Below, one piece after another: positions 1 through 10,430 of a stretch of 64,000 bases of DNA. The stretch is taken from the NCBI RefSeq assembly GCF_014633365.1, contig NC_068350.1, positions 5,968,501-6,032,500 of the forward strand, written 5' to 3'. Below the pieces are notes generated by a model. That model searched no databases and was not told where the DNA came from. It saw nothing but the letters and a program-made list of their open reading frames with translations. A program made the position numbers and the translations under genes. This DNA comes from Diospyros lotus (taxonomy: Eukaryota > Streptophyta > Magnoliopsida > Ericales > Ebenaceae). Numbering within the stretch: position 1 is the stretch's first letter; each line of letters begins with the position of its first letter.

Positions 1-826
1 ACATAACGCGAGCAATAAAAGATACTGAATAATCTCGTTGCATCGATCCCGTCATTGCAAACACAACCCTAGCCATCAACATTAAATTCACAAAATTTGT
101 AGCAAAAACCTCACCAAAGAGTCAATAATTTTCCCGTATCGGCGAAACGCATTTTCGAGGTGCCTCTCCGTGGTGTTCCAAGCCAACCCTCCCACAAATA
201 TACGGTTTTCTTCTCTCCCAGCCATCAGAACCCAACCCTAGCGAAAATTACAAAAATGCAAACTGTAAAACAATTACGAAAGCACATTCAACACGAAGAA
301 GAAGAAGAAGAAGAGTATAATAAAGAAGCGAGATATGAGAAATTACTTTGAGCTAAGCTGTAAATGGAACTGGATTCGTTTGTTATTGCAGCGAACAGTG
401 ACTGAGCCCTAATAAGTCCCAATACCCAATTTGAAGCGGAAGGTCGGAAAATGTAGACTTTAGGCCTTGTTTGGTTTCATGCTTTAATTTTCGCATTTTC
501 CCTCATCCTTTTCTTTCAAAATTTCACTTAAAATAATGGAACATGTTTGTTTTCAACCATCCACATGATAATTCAAAATTTTGCAACAATCTAAAATGAG
601 GAATTATTCTTTTCGGTTTGTTTCTATTCTTAACAAAAATTATTAATTTTACTTTCACTCAATAAAAAATAAATACATTCCATTCCATTGGACTCCACTC
701 AATGTTATTAATTATGCTAAATAATCTTAATTATATCCTTTTGATATAATTATATGTAAATATGTCATCACATTAAAATTATGGGGATGTATAAAATTTG
801 ATCTTATTAATCAGAATATTTATATG
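1..826. repeat. Segmental duplicate, copy A (RRM exon 1, promoter and flank)
   Basis: Sequence around the RRM exon here matches 8195-8826 in the same order and orientation. The matches are the intron start (1-114), exon 1, the 5' flank including the GGCC(T)TGTTTGG(T)TTCATGC stretch near 470, and the AT-rich block ending TTATTAATCAGAATATT near 820. Divergence is clearly higher outside the exon. This is an old duplication of about 0.6-0.8 kb at 8.2 kb spacing. Confidence 0.7.
115..225 (-). CDS. RRM glycine-rich RNA-binding protein, first exon (partial gene)
   Basis: The minus-strand reading from the ATG at 225 gives 37 codons starting [14 protein letters not shown]. It ends at 115 with a clean donor (TTG followed by GTGAGG). 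This is the start of an RNA recognition motif: IFVGGL at residues 9-14 is the RNP2 motif, and the rest ([19 protein letters not shown]) fits helix 1 and its turn. The exon is exactly 111 bases, so the next exon would start in phase 0. The following exons, including RNP1 (RGFGFI-type), lie left of base 1. The opening resembles plant RZ-1B-type proteins, which bind pre-mRNA in the nucleus, but any small glycine-rich RRM protein is possible. The upstream flank is repeated about 8.2 kb away. Confidence 0.8.
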
Positions 827-1019
827 CATAAACTTTTTATTATAGCTTCATGCCAAATTTTATACAAGGAAGACTTTTGTACAAAAAAATTATATATATA
901 TATGCACATGCAGATTTTTTTACTATATAATTATACAAAAATTTTCGTAGACAGAATTTTATAAATGTAAAATTTTAACCAAATAATTACAAAATCAAAA
1001 TTTTTAGAGTAAACTTCTA

Positions 1020-1260
1020 TGAAGAAGCGAATGCGGCCTCAACCCGCCTCAGCACTGCAGCTCAGCTGCCTCCTGAGGATGAGCTGTGGCCAATGCCTGT
1101 TCTGCTATTTCAGCGCGAGCCTTGCTTTGGCCGCCTCCTTCGCTGCCTTGACCGCATCACCTCGTACGCGAATCGCAGCATGTGGGCGAGCTCTGCAATT
1201 CGAGCCTCGGCGGTTCGCAGCTGCTCTCCCATTCTTTCGCCCTCGGCCTTCAAAAACACA
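1020..1260 (-). pseudogene. GC-rich coiled-coil-like coding remnant
   Basis: This GC-rich island in AT-rich surroundings reads on the minus strand as an Ala/Glu/Arg-rich heptad-like peptide (KAEGERMGEQLRTAEARIAE). It then needs a frame change to continue as KAAKEAAKARLALK before a stop. It could be a decayed exon or part of a retroelement gag. I do not recognise a family. Confidence 0.25.
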
Positions 1261-1594
1261 TCAAAGGTAATGATTGAGAAGGCTCAAACAAAAAGAGAGG
1301 AACTGCACGACTTAATTGGAAAAATACAAAACCAAAATTCCCAGTTACTTTCTATATCAGAAAGCCAATTTGAAATGCAATAGGTTGCACGCGTTTTAAT
1401 CAAATAAAGACTGAACATAGCAGCTCTATGGCTGGCTTGGTCTAACACCAATACAAGGTTAAAATTGTTGAAACAAAATGAAGCTACAGAAGATCAATTC
1501 CAATCAGATTCAACTCACAGAAACACTTCTCTTACAATATCATAAAGATTATGCGATAAAATATTATACTATCAGAATTTATGAGACAACAATA

Positions 1595-1640
1595 ACAAAA
1601 ATTACAAACCTTAATCCCACTAGGTGGGGACCAAAATAAT
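1595..1640 (+). repeat. SINE-like fragment
   Basis: The string ACCTTAATCCCACTAGGTGG is a common piece of plant SINE-like repeats. A shorter relative, ACCTTAATCCCACTGG, occurs near 3236. Neither copy shows a full element with A-tail and target duplication. Confidence 0.3.
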
Positions 1641-1748
1641 TCAGGGTAATGGAGAAAAGTCTAATCAAAATCTTTTCTACAAATAAGATAAGGCAGTCAA
1701 GCATTACTTCATAGAAACATGTTTTGCATACATCTAATACCACTGCAT

Positions 1749-1770
1749 GTGTGTGTGTGCGCGCGCGCGC

Positions 1771-1805
<35 letters not shown>
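1749..1805 (+). repeat. Compound microsatellite (GT)n(GC)n(GA)n
   Basis: A GT run is followed by a GC run and then about 17 GA units. Several apparent ORFs on both strands here are only translations of this repeat. Confidence 0.9.
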
Positions 1806-1807
<2 letters not shown>

Positions 1808-1836
1808 TGTTGTGTACATGAATATAACACTCAGAA

Positions 1837-1924
1837 ACTTCACACACAGAAAGAAACATCTTTCAAAATTTAAAACAAAAACTTCACACACAGAAAGAAA
1901 CATCTTTCAAAATTTAAAACAACA
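1837..1924 (+). repeat. 44-bp tandem duplication
   Basis: Two adjacent copies of a 44-base unit begin ACTTCACACACAGAAAG at 1837 and 1881. They differ only at the last bases. Confidence 0.85.
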
Positions 1925-2112
1925 TTCAATCCATAACATAGACATCAGCCACATGATATCATCAACAATAAGTAATTAGTTCATCGCTGAACTGTCCACA
2001 TTACTGTAAAGCACCCAACTCTTTTTCGGAGAAGAAAAAGAATCAGTCATGAAAGGATAAAGGGAAAAAATTAAAAGCATAGTCAATAGACCAATGAAGG
2101 TAAATTTCTTAC

Positions 2113-3141
2113 CTGAAAATGGCAGAATTAGCATGGGTTCACCCAGATCAGAAAGCCAATACATAAAGTACGAGTATGTTATACCCTCAATCTGGGAATA
2201 TCAAGAAACATTAACCACACAGAACCTCTTGATCACATTTTCAGGTGTATCTCATTCTCATAATTCCATATAGAACCACTTGTTTCTGTACCAAAATGAA
2301 AATGGTGATACCTTATGTAATCAACATGTTTGCACCATATATGCAACTCAAGTTCAAGAAATCTGTGGTTTCTATTACTTCATGAAGGCAGGTACACACC
2401 CATACTGACTATTAGAAAGAAATGGGCACCACCAAGGATTTCTACTTATAAGCAAATGACTCGCTCCTGGAGCATCTTCATAACAGAACAATAAACTTTT
2501 ACATCTTCATAACAGAGATGTGAAGCACTTCTTCTGGAATGGAGAATCTCTAGCACAAATCTTATGAGTACTTATATCTTTCACTTGTACACTTTTCCGA
2601 TCTCAACACTAGGAATCTGAAACTTCCACTAATAAATACTGGATGAACCAAGAAATCGAAACAAAGCACCCCTTAAGATGACTACCCTTTCATTTAAAAA
2701 ACAAAAAGAAAATTGGAAAAAGGAATGAAACAAAACATTGGTTTCTATATCCATGGAAAGCAAACAGAAAAAACACACCATGATTTACTTTATTCATATT
2801 ACATTATCAGCATAACTATCCATTACAGGTAAAATGAATAGTCTGCCTGATGACAGTGCTGTAGCAGATGACTATCTTTACGCAAAGTTTCATAGGCACA
2901 GGCATATGACCGACCAATTTAAGCCATACTTCCTTCATCAAGGAACATAAAAGGTCCAGCAATAACAATTAAGAATTGGTTCTCAGGGTAAGGCCATCCT
3001 TCTGGCACACACTACAACATATGATAACTTAGATCAGCTGAAAGCCTTAGAACTAAACCAGTGGATCTAGAATACAAAGACTACAATTACTTGGTGAACC
3101 TCAACCTGTCCACTCTCATATCTTAACCTGATAGACAGAAA
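2113..3141 (-). other. Exon-like segments of an unrecognised gene
   Basis: Three short minus-strand stretches look like exons with good splice signals. At 3141-3091, 17 codons (FLSIRLRYESGQVEVHQ) lie between an acceptor TTATTACAG and a donor GTAATT. At 3001-2969, KDGLTLRTNS then a stop follows an acceptor GTGTGCCAG. At 2191-2113, 26 codons (IEGITYSYFMYWLSDLG...) follow ATTCCCAG and end at a GTAAGAA donor. The first two join in frame as a C-terminus, but the third lies downstream of that stop, so the order does not make one simple gene. I recognise no family. They may be remnants, a different gene or chance. Confidence 0.22.
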
Positions 3142-3559
3142 CTGTAATAAGACAGCCGGATATTTAATTGTACTGGCTGTCTACAAACTACTTGAACCAT
3201 ATACATCCGCACGTCACAACAACTATAATCACAAACCTTAATCCCACTGGTTGTCCAGAAATTCATTTGACCATACACATCTGCATGTTAGTTGATGAAT
3301 TATTCCTTGCCCAGATCATGGGATCAGAAAGAAAGCTTGAGATAGAAAGACAAATATATTGTGCATTCCTGAGCTGTTGGAATCTGAGTGACCAACAATC
3401 TCTTACATATAGTTGTCTTAAAAGATTAGAATTGACACGAGAAGAACAGAAGAAAAACAATAATGACAAGTAATATAAAGAAATGGTGCAAAAGAGGATT
3501 CCAGAATAACCAACATAACCAATTGAAGATTTTAGTAAGAAATACAAATTCTGGGAGAC

Positions 3560-4095
3560 CAGTGTAATCCCAGTCTTCCGCCTCACACAATCAATCTCTC
3601 AACTCTCACGAACAGTAGGAAACTCTCCACACACGAAAGAGAAAAACAGAATATAGAAAACAAATAGGAACAGAGCAAACACACATACAAGAAGCCGGGA
3701 TTTTATCCTAGTTCAGTTCTTCTAATGAAGAACTTACGTCCAGACTGCCTTTGACCTTTCTCTACTATCTTGAAAACACAACAGATGATTACATGCACTG
3801 CTCTCGGATCTCTCACAGCCCTATACACAGGCTATACAGAATCTTGAGATTACAAAGCAAACTACTTTTCTCTCACACACACAGCACATACTCAATCTCT
3901 TTCTCGCTCAAGATAGAACAACAATTGTGTCTCAAATGAGACCCCCCGACCCCCTATTTATAATACGTAAGGGGCGGACATTACAAGATAACAAACTAAC
4001 AAACCTAAAAGAAAACTAACCCACCCTTGAAATACCGAATACATCCCTGACCACTATCCTCTCGAGACTTTTAACTAATCTAAGACAAATGATTT
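3560..4095 (-). repeat. Possible degenerate solo LTR
   Basis: This stretch looks like a copia-type LTR read in reverse. Phrases typical of LTR ends occur (for example TTTATCCTAGTTCAGTTCTT) and there is no coding potential. It begins near TGTAATCCC and ends in an ACA near 4090-4100. No second copy or target duplication was found. Confidence 0.3.
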
Positions 4096-4289
4096 AACAA
4101 CCAATATCATAATTCTTGTTCTTTATTTCAATTCAGAATATATCACATATTAAGAAGCTTTAGAAGAATGGAATGAGGATGAGTGCAATAATGTAACCCA
4201 TTAATTAATTTGTGGCGACGTACAGCCACATGGAAGCATTGCCAAGAAGTTCTCAATGGGATATCACCAAAACAACAGGGAAAAAAGGA

Positions 4290-4622
4290 CTGATTGCTTC
4301 CATTTGTCATTTACATAAAGAACTGTGCTACATCTACATACAAGCTTACACACAATCTTACACACACGCATAAAATGACGAAAAACCCACCCATTTGCCG
4401 CCTCCTCTCTGCTCTCTCTCCCCTGTTCGCGACAGATGAGGCCCGATCGGCGCAAGGCGGCAGCGGCGACGAGGCTGCATCGGCAAGGCGGCAGTTCCTG
4501 GAGGCGGTCGTCGGAAGGGGGGAGAGAGGAGAGGGGAGGAAAGGTAGGGGCGGTGAATTTGCAATTGGGTGAGGGGTATTTTTGTCATTTCTCTTACATA
4601 AAAGATCAAAAGAAACATCATA
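4290..4622. other. GC-rich purine/pyrimidine-skewed stretch, no gene
   Basis: A GC-rich patch next to the Mutator-like element, with GAGAGGAGAGGGGAGG-type runs. On the minus strand it contains ACAAAAATACCCCTCAC, a phrase often seen near plant promoters. No coding frame is supported. Confidence 0.3.
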
Positions 4623-4979
4623 GGGAAATTCTATTCGCAGCCAACTTTTTACTCTTCACAGCCATAATTAAAATAAATTTAATAATTACTCTTCACAGCT
4701 AGAATTATTACTTATTACAGCCACTCATATTTCAAAATTGCCCTCATATATCCATACATCTCTACCGCGACTCGTCGTCGTTCTTTACAGCATTTGTTGC
4801 TTCTCTGCAACCTCCACTCGTCGCCGTCGCTTCCCTACAGTCGCACTCATCGCCGTCGCCTTCCCTACAGCCGCGTATCTCTGCTGTGCACTTAGTGAGG
4901 TAATTTTTACTTACATTTTTTGATTTTCTGGGTTGGAAGATTGAAGTTGGAGGCTAGAAGGGGAGAGGTTGGATGGGCG

Positions 4980-6090
4980 AAGGTGGTGGCCGCCTAGGTT
5001 CGGAGGCGGTGGCGGTGGCGGCGGCCTCCAAACCCTAGGTTCGATCGGTCACCGCCATTGAAAGGAGGCAGTCGGAGGCGGAGCCTCCAAAAGCTAGGTT
5101 TCGGAGGCGCCCCACGCCTCCGAACCCTAGAGTTCGGAGGCAGCACATGCCTCCGAACTCTGGAGTTCGGAGACGGCCAACGCCTTCGAACCCTAGGGTT
5201 CGGAGGCTTTAATTTTTTTATATTTTACTTTTTATACAAATATTTGAAAAACTTAATTTTTAATTAAATAGTGCTAATTAACATTTTTTTATACTTAATT
5301 TTTAATTTAAGTATTACACTAGAATAATTTAATTTTTAATACAAACAAATACATATTTTTTTACTTAATTTTTTTAATCCAATAATGGATTTTCTGAACC
5401 CACGGGTTCAAAAAATCCGTAGTTCCCCGAACTCTAGGGTTCGGGGAACATATCTTTTACTTTTTTTATATATTATATTTTATATAATTGTATTAACATA
5501 TTTTTTATATAACATATTTTATATTAACATATTTTTTTATATTTAATTTTTTATTTAAGTATTGGATTCAAATAATTTAATTATTTAAAAAAATAAATAT
5601 ATAATTTTTTACTTAATTTTTATTATCTAACTATGATTTCCCGAACTTGTGGGTTCGGGAAATCCATAATTCCCCGAACTCATGGGTTCGGGGAACACAT
5701 CTTTTATTTTTTTATATTTTATGAAATTATATTAACATATTTTTTTATACTTAATTTTTTTATATAAGTATTGGACTTAAATAATTTAATTTTTTTAAAA
5801 ACTAAATACATATTTACTCATAAATTTTATTTAATACCATGTTGCCCGAACTCCAGGGTTGGGGGAAGCTGAGCTTCCCCGAACCCCAGAGTTTAGGGAA
5901 TTCCAAATTCCCCGAACTCTAGAGTTCGGGGAGTTCGGGGAAGGCTATCCTTCCCGAACTCCAGCATTCGGGAAGGCTAGGCTTCCCCGAACTCTGGATT
6001 TCGAGGAAGCCTAGCCTTCCCAAATGCTATAATTCGGCAAGGCTATCCCAACATTCAGGAAAGGGAGGCTAGTTGGGGTTCGGGGAGGGC
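4980..6090. repeat. Array of short palindromes built on CCGAAC/GTTCGG
   Basis: At least eight hairpin-capable units lie inside the MULE. Clear ones are 5116-5141 (GCCTCCGAAC, 6-base loop, GTTCGGAGGC), 5422-5449 (GTTCCCCGAA, 8-base loop, TTCGGGGAAC), 5637-5662 and 5670-5695. More degenerate copies run from 5842 to 6080. Units are separated by AT-rich spacers. The stem sequence drifts from GCCTCC to TTCCCC along the array, but the GAAC/GTTC core is kept. Confidence 0.8.
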
Positions 6091-6269
6091 TTTCCGCAAC
6101 TTCATTCTTACAAATACAAACACATACAAACAAACACTATTATAAATACAATACTGTTATAAATACAAACACATACAAACACAAATTGTGTGTTTACCTG
6201 TGCGTGATATTCTTTTTTTGAATAGTTGTTTTGTTCTTTCTCAAACTCTTTCCAGTTATCCATTTTAGT

Positions 6270-7483
6270 CATAGTTATTAAAGGCGCGCCTAGGCGCGCG
6301 CCTAGGCGCAAGGCGCCTTAAGGCGCCAGTTTGGCGCCTCGCCTGGGCTGAGGCGAGGCGGTTTCTGCAAGGCGCGCGCCTTGCAAGGTGAGGCGTTGAG
6401 GCGCTGAGGCGCGCCTAGGCGCGCCTCATGAAAACCGCGCCTGCATCCTGCCTGCATCATTTCTTTCTCTCCTCTCCAGCATCCCCTCTTCTCAGTTTCA
6501 GCATGTATACACCACTACTTATTTACATTTCTTTAGTTTAAGTAAATGTCCACATTTTCTTTTATTTATATTTTACCTTCCATTTACTTTAATACATAAA
6601 TGTAAATAAGAAAGTACCCCCCATTTGGATTCAATAAAAATATCTAAAAAATCAAAATTCATAACAATAAGAAAATAGAATTTTGATTTTAGTACAAATT
6701 CAGGATTTAGCGATTTTATCACCCCCAAAATACATACCTACTATTTCTTGAAAAATTCATTAAAAATTATTTTAACAACAATGAATATTAACTATCAAAA
6801 TACCGGGAGTTAATTTTTCAAAATGAAAACATTTTCTTATATGTCTCCTTATAATGCCCTAATCTTCCAGACTTAGAAAAAATGCGCTAATCTTCCAAAC
6901 CTAGAAAAATAGCATTTTTCAAAATGAAAGCATTTTCTTGATTGTGGACTTGTAGTGTTTATTGATTGTGGAGAATACTAAAGCTATTCCAAAATGTCCT
7001 CCATCAATAAAACAAGAGATTGGAGAGTACATGCAAAAGAAGAAAAATAACAAGGAATCAAGGATGAGCAAAATATGGCACCGTAAGATGATTTTCAATT
7101 TGGTGAAGGGTATGATGATGATGATGATTAAAACTTCTTTATTGATTGTGGACTTGTAGTGTTTATATGTTTGTTTAGAACTTTGCACGATGGTTGGTAC
7201 TTGTTTGAGTTTGAGACTTTAAGTTTGAACTTTGATGATGTTTCTAGTTTAGAAATTGTATGATGAATGAATTAACTTTGATGTTGTTAGTTTAGAATTT
7301 GAAGATAATGAAACATTAATGATATGCATGTGTTATTATTGATAATTTGATAGTTTTTTATGATTTTACTAGATTTTTAGTTTTTTTTCTAAAAGGTGCG
7401 CCTCGCTTCGCAAAGGCGCGCCTCGCGCCTCAGGCTCCAGGACTCTTTGCGCCTCGCTGCGCCTCGCGCCTTTCAGAACTATG
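6270..7483 (+). mobile_element. Non-autonomous hAT element nested in the MULE, 1.2 kb
   Basis: The terminal inverted repeats are CATAGTTATTAAAGGCGC (left) and CATAGTTCTGAAAGGCGC (right, reversed). They are flanked by a perfect 8-base target duplication ATTTTAGT (6262-6269 and 7484-7491), diagnostic of hAT elements. Both ends carry dense AGGCGCGCC-type subterminal repeats, the likely transposase-binding sites. A short plus-strand frame at 6962-7159 (KCPPSIKQEIGEYMQKKKNN) resembles the region next to the BED zinc finger of plant hAT transposases. This is therefore probably an internal-deletion derivative of an autonomous element. Confidence 0.88.
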
Positions 7484-7820
7484 ATTTTAGTGTAGTAATC
7501 CATGATGGATCATAAAATGGCTGAGTCGTTCGTATTTTCAGAGAAAATGGATTTAAGTGAAAATGAATTAGTATGGGTGTGAATATGAAATAAAAGGGAT
7601 GAGAGATTTGAAGAGAAAATAAATTTGCTTGTGATGTAATGTCAGGTGGGTGGTTAAGTTTGAGGAAGAATAGAGATTCGCCGGCGGAATACAGTGGTAT
7701 GTCAACTGGGTGGTTGAGTATTGAAGATAAGGGTAAAATTGAATTTTTATTCAAGAATATTTTAGGGATATTAAAAAATGGTTGCGAAGAGTAAAATTTT
7801 GGCTGTGAATAGAATTTCCC

Positions 7821-8304
7821 AACACCATAGTGTTGTACATTGACTCCAACTGCAGGCCCATGTATGGATTCAACAAACTTTACAATTAACCTCTCCACTG
7901 AATGTCAAACTGATCAAAAGTACATCTCGTTTCTATAAATGCAGTGACTAGATGACATAATCATCCAAAAAGACTAGGTTTGAAAAAGAGATGGCAGGTA
8001 GAGTCTTGAATTCACTATAAAGGGCAAATTATAAAAGCTCAAATTCCTTTACTACGCTTCATGAACGCAATCTCCCAATATGTCTTCCACATAAAAGATA
8101 ACCTAAAGAAATAGCCTAATTTGCTCCAAATCAAGAAGAGACACAAACAGCAAGAGGAATTTTATAGTTCATAAACCGCTGCATGATTAATCAAAACAGG
8201 AGAAATAAAAGATAATGAAGAATCTTGTTCCGTCGATCCCGTCACTGCAAACACAAACCTAGCCATAGACATTAACTTTACAAAATTTGTACCAAAAAAC
8301 TCAC
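7821..8304. other. Intergenic or intronic stretch, nothing recognised
   Basis: This lies between the MULE and the duplicated RRM exon. If the copy at 8305-8416 was ever expressed, this would be its first intron. No second RRM exon (no RGFGFI-type motif) is visible on either strand. Confidence 0.4.
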
Positions 8305-8826
8305 CAAAGAGTCGATGATCTTCCCCGTATCGGCGAAACGCATTCTCGAGGCCCCTCTCTGTGGTGTCCCAAGAAAAATTTCCCACAAATATACGGTTTT
8401 CTTCTCCCCCGGCCATCAAAAACCAACCCTAACCAAAATTGAAAAACACAAACTGCTTAACAGTTTCAAAAAGAAGGAGAGCATAAAAAGAAGCGACAAA
8501 TGAGAGATTCGATTGTTATTGCCGCGAGCTGTGAATGAGACCAAACTCCAAAATTGTAAACCCAAGGCCCTGTTTGGCTTCATGCATTAAAGTGTGGAAT
8601 TAGTCTTTTTTGTTTGTTAGTAATTATATATTTTATTTTTCTAGGAAATTAGTAATTTGGATTTTCGATAAAAAAAAAAATTGGCTCCTAATAAATAAGA
8701 CCGAATCGATTAAATAGTTATGCTAAAAAATCCTAATTATTATTTTTAAAATAATTGTGTTTAAATATATTATTTCATTTAGATTTGGGTAATATGTAAA
8801 ATTTGATGTTATTAATCAGAATATTA
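8195..8826. repeat. Segmental duplicate, copy B
   Basis: Partner of the block at 1-826. The intron start, exon 1 and the promoter-side flank are all recognisable, in the same orientation. Confidence 0.7.
8305..8416 (-). pseudogene. RRM protein first exon, frameshifted duplicate
   Basis: From the ATG at 8416 the frame reads [20 protein letters not shown] and matches the exon at 115-225. The copy is 112 bases long instead of 111. One extra G in the run at about 8323-8326 (GGGG where copy A has GGG) shifts the frame just before KIIDSL, giving EDHRLFGE. The donor GTGAG is intact at 8304. Restoring that base would give the same 37-codon exon, so either the copy is newly broken or the homopolymer is miscalled. 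No downstream exons were found. Confidence 0.75.
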
Positions 8827-8829
8827 TAA

Positions 8830-10220
8830 GTGTATCTCAAACTCATGAAATAAAAATAAGAATACTTTCCATTTATAAATTTATACATCAACCTTAATTT
8901 TTTTGCCTTTTATTTTTCAATTTTCATATTAAAATATAGTCTTATAAATTAAGATCGATTTCATACGACAACCATTCTTGAAATTTGCCTAAAAATGACG
9001 CATGCCACTATTTTTGTATATTACTTTTCACATTTCAAAAATATTTTTATTTAAGTTTCATCAGTTTTAGCTTTTGTTCTTTAAAACCAATTTTTCCAAA
9101 ATATAATTGTATGAAATTTTTTTCTTTCTTATAGTTTTGTCAAATTTTATTTTGTAAAAGATTTTTGTACAAAAATAAGGTGAAAGTGATGAGAAGAAGT
9201 GGACTTGCCAAAAGACAATCTCATCATTTTTGTTTATTTTATTTATTTTGATAAGTTGAACTTATTATTTTAACCGAGACAAAATATATTTCTCTTTAAA
9301 TCAATTAACCTATTATTATTTGACATCCAAAATAATAATTGTTACGAATATTTTTTAGACCACTTTTTATGGGGTAAAAACAGTCTAGGGGATCGGCCCA
9401 ATCTCTCGAAATCCAACAGACTCAACGCCAAGGTTGTCAAAGCATGGCTACACGTCGTCAAAAATTGAACAAAGATTACGGAATCAAACGAGCTCTCAGC
9501 GATGCTTCCAGCTCGCTGACTATTTAGTTTGTATAACAAAAAGACCACGGAATAATTAGAAACGATGTCCACCTACTCTATCCGAGGCAAACCAGATTCT
9601 TAATAATGTGGAACTCATTCTCAATTTTATAGAGTTGATAGGGAAATGTTGTCTCCATAATATTATCCTCTCAGTTTGGATTTTATAAAAATTGTAAACA
9701 CCTCACAGTATAAAAAAAGTTAAAAACTATTATAAAAGGGGAAGAAATAATATATTGTTACTCTGCCGAATAATTAGAGAACAAAATCTAGATTAAGTAT
9801 CATTCTGATAACCAGAGAACAATCTAAATTAAATATCTTTCTGACCGAATCACGTAAAATTTTTTTGATAATCAAATCACGTAAAAAAATTTTGTTAGTG
9901 CAGACAGACAAACCATTCCACACGTCATCACTAATTTAATTTGATCATTAATCAGGAAACAAACATTAACAGACTGTTTATACATTTGCGTTCTGTATAA
10001 GTTTCCGATCAAAAGCTAGATAGAAAACCTAAAGACATCCAACAATTTCATCTGAATAATCATAACATTCAACCCAGAAATCATGCCAGGCCGCCAACAC
10101 CGTAGTTAACGGCAATAACATCAAATAAATGGCCGCATTCGCACAGTTGAAACCATCTTCACCCGGCAGCGATCTGCGATTGCAAAACACAAAACAGTAA
10201 TCCCCCAAAACTTTGATCTG
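8830..10220. other. AT-rich intergenic region
   Basis: No coding frame, splice pattern or terminal repeat was recognised in this stretch, which separates the RRM duplicate from the U5 gene. Confidence 0.5.
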
Positions 10221-10224
10221 GAAT

Positions 10225-10358
10225 GTAGAGGCTCAACTCCCAATGGGCGAGCCTCTCCAAAAATAGGCGTATGCCACTAAATGCGGCGAACACACGGTAT
10301 TCTTTAGTAAAAGGCGAAAGAATAGTTCGCTCTGTGCCCACCGCGTGGCTGCGTGCCT
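10225..10358 (-). ncRNA. U5: U5 spliceosomal snRNA gene
   Basis: The minus strand contains the U5 signature loop CGCCTTTTACT (10316-10306) closed by a perfect 8-bp stem, TATTCTTT / AAAGAATA (10324-10317 and 10305-10298). A second stem (GCGAAC with GTTCGC) supports it from below. An Sm site ATTTTTGG follows (10264-10257). After it comes a 3' hairpin with a perfect 8-bp stem, AGAGGCTC / GAGCCTCT (10256-10249 and 10234-10227). The order loop, Sm site, terminal hairpin is that of U5. U5 is the core RNA of the U4/U6.U5 tri-snRNP, where loop I holds the exon ends for splicing. The 5' end is estimated from the TATA spacing and may be off by several bases. Confidence 0.92.
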
Positions 10359-10381
10359 CTAAAATGCCGCCCCTCATGCCG

Positions 10382-10430
10382 CATATAGACAGTGTTCCCA
10401 CGCGAGTTTTGCTCGCTAGTCGATGTGGGA
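10382..10430 (-). promoter_or_regulatory. Plant snRNA promoter: USE plus TATA
   Basis: On the minus strand, TCCCACATCG (10430-10421) is the plant snRNA Upstream Sequence Element (consensus RTCCCACATCG). TATATG follows at 10387-10382. The gap between them is 33 bases, the spacing known for RNA polymerase II snRNA genes (U1, U2, U4, U5) rather than the shorter Pol III spacing of U6. The RNA start lies about 30 bases further on. Confidence 0.88.

Larger units (their letters stand above)
4623..7820. mobile_element. Mutator-like DNA transposon (MULE), non-autonomous, 3.2 kb
   Basis: The left end begins GGGAAATTCTATTCGCAGCC and the right end, read in reverse, begins GGGAAATTCTATTCACAGCC. Similarity continues for about 40 bases (ACTCTTC(A/G)CA(G/A)CC). 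The element is flanked by AACATCATA at 4614-4622 and AACACCATA at 7821-7829, a 9-base target duplication with one mismatch, which is the Mutator signature. No transposase is visible. The interior holds three roughly 30-base repeats ending (C/T)CTACAG at 4780-4880, a long array of palindromes, and a nested hAT element. The 8 of 9 flank match suggests an old insertion. Confidence 0.8.

Noticed and set aside
1579..1979. Frames across the GT/GA microsatellite
   Set aside because: Dipeptide-repeat artefacts of the simple repeat.
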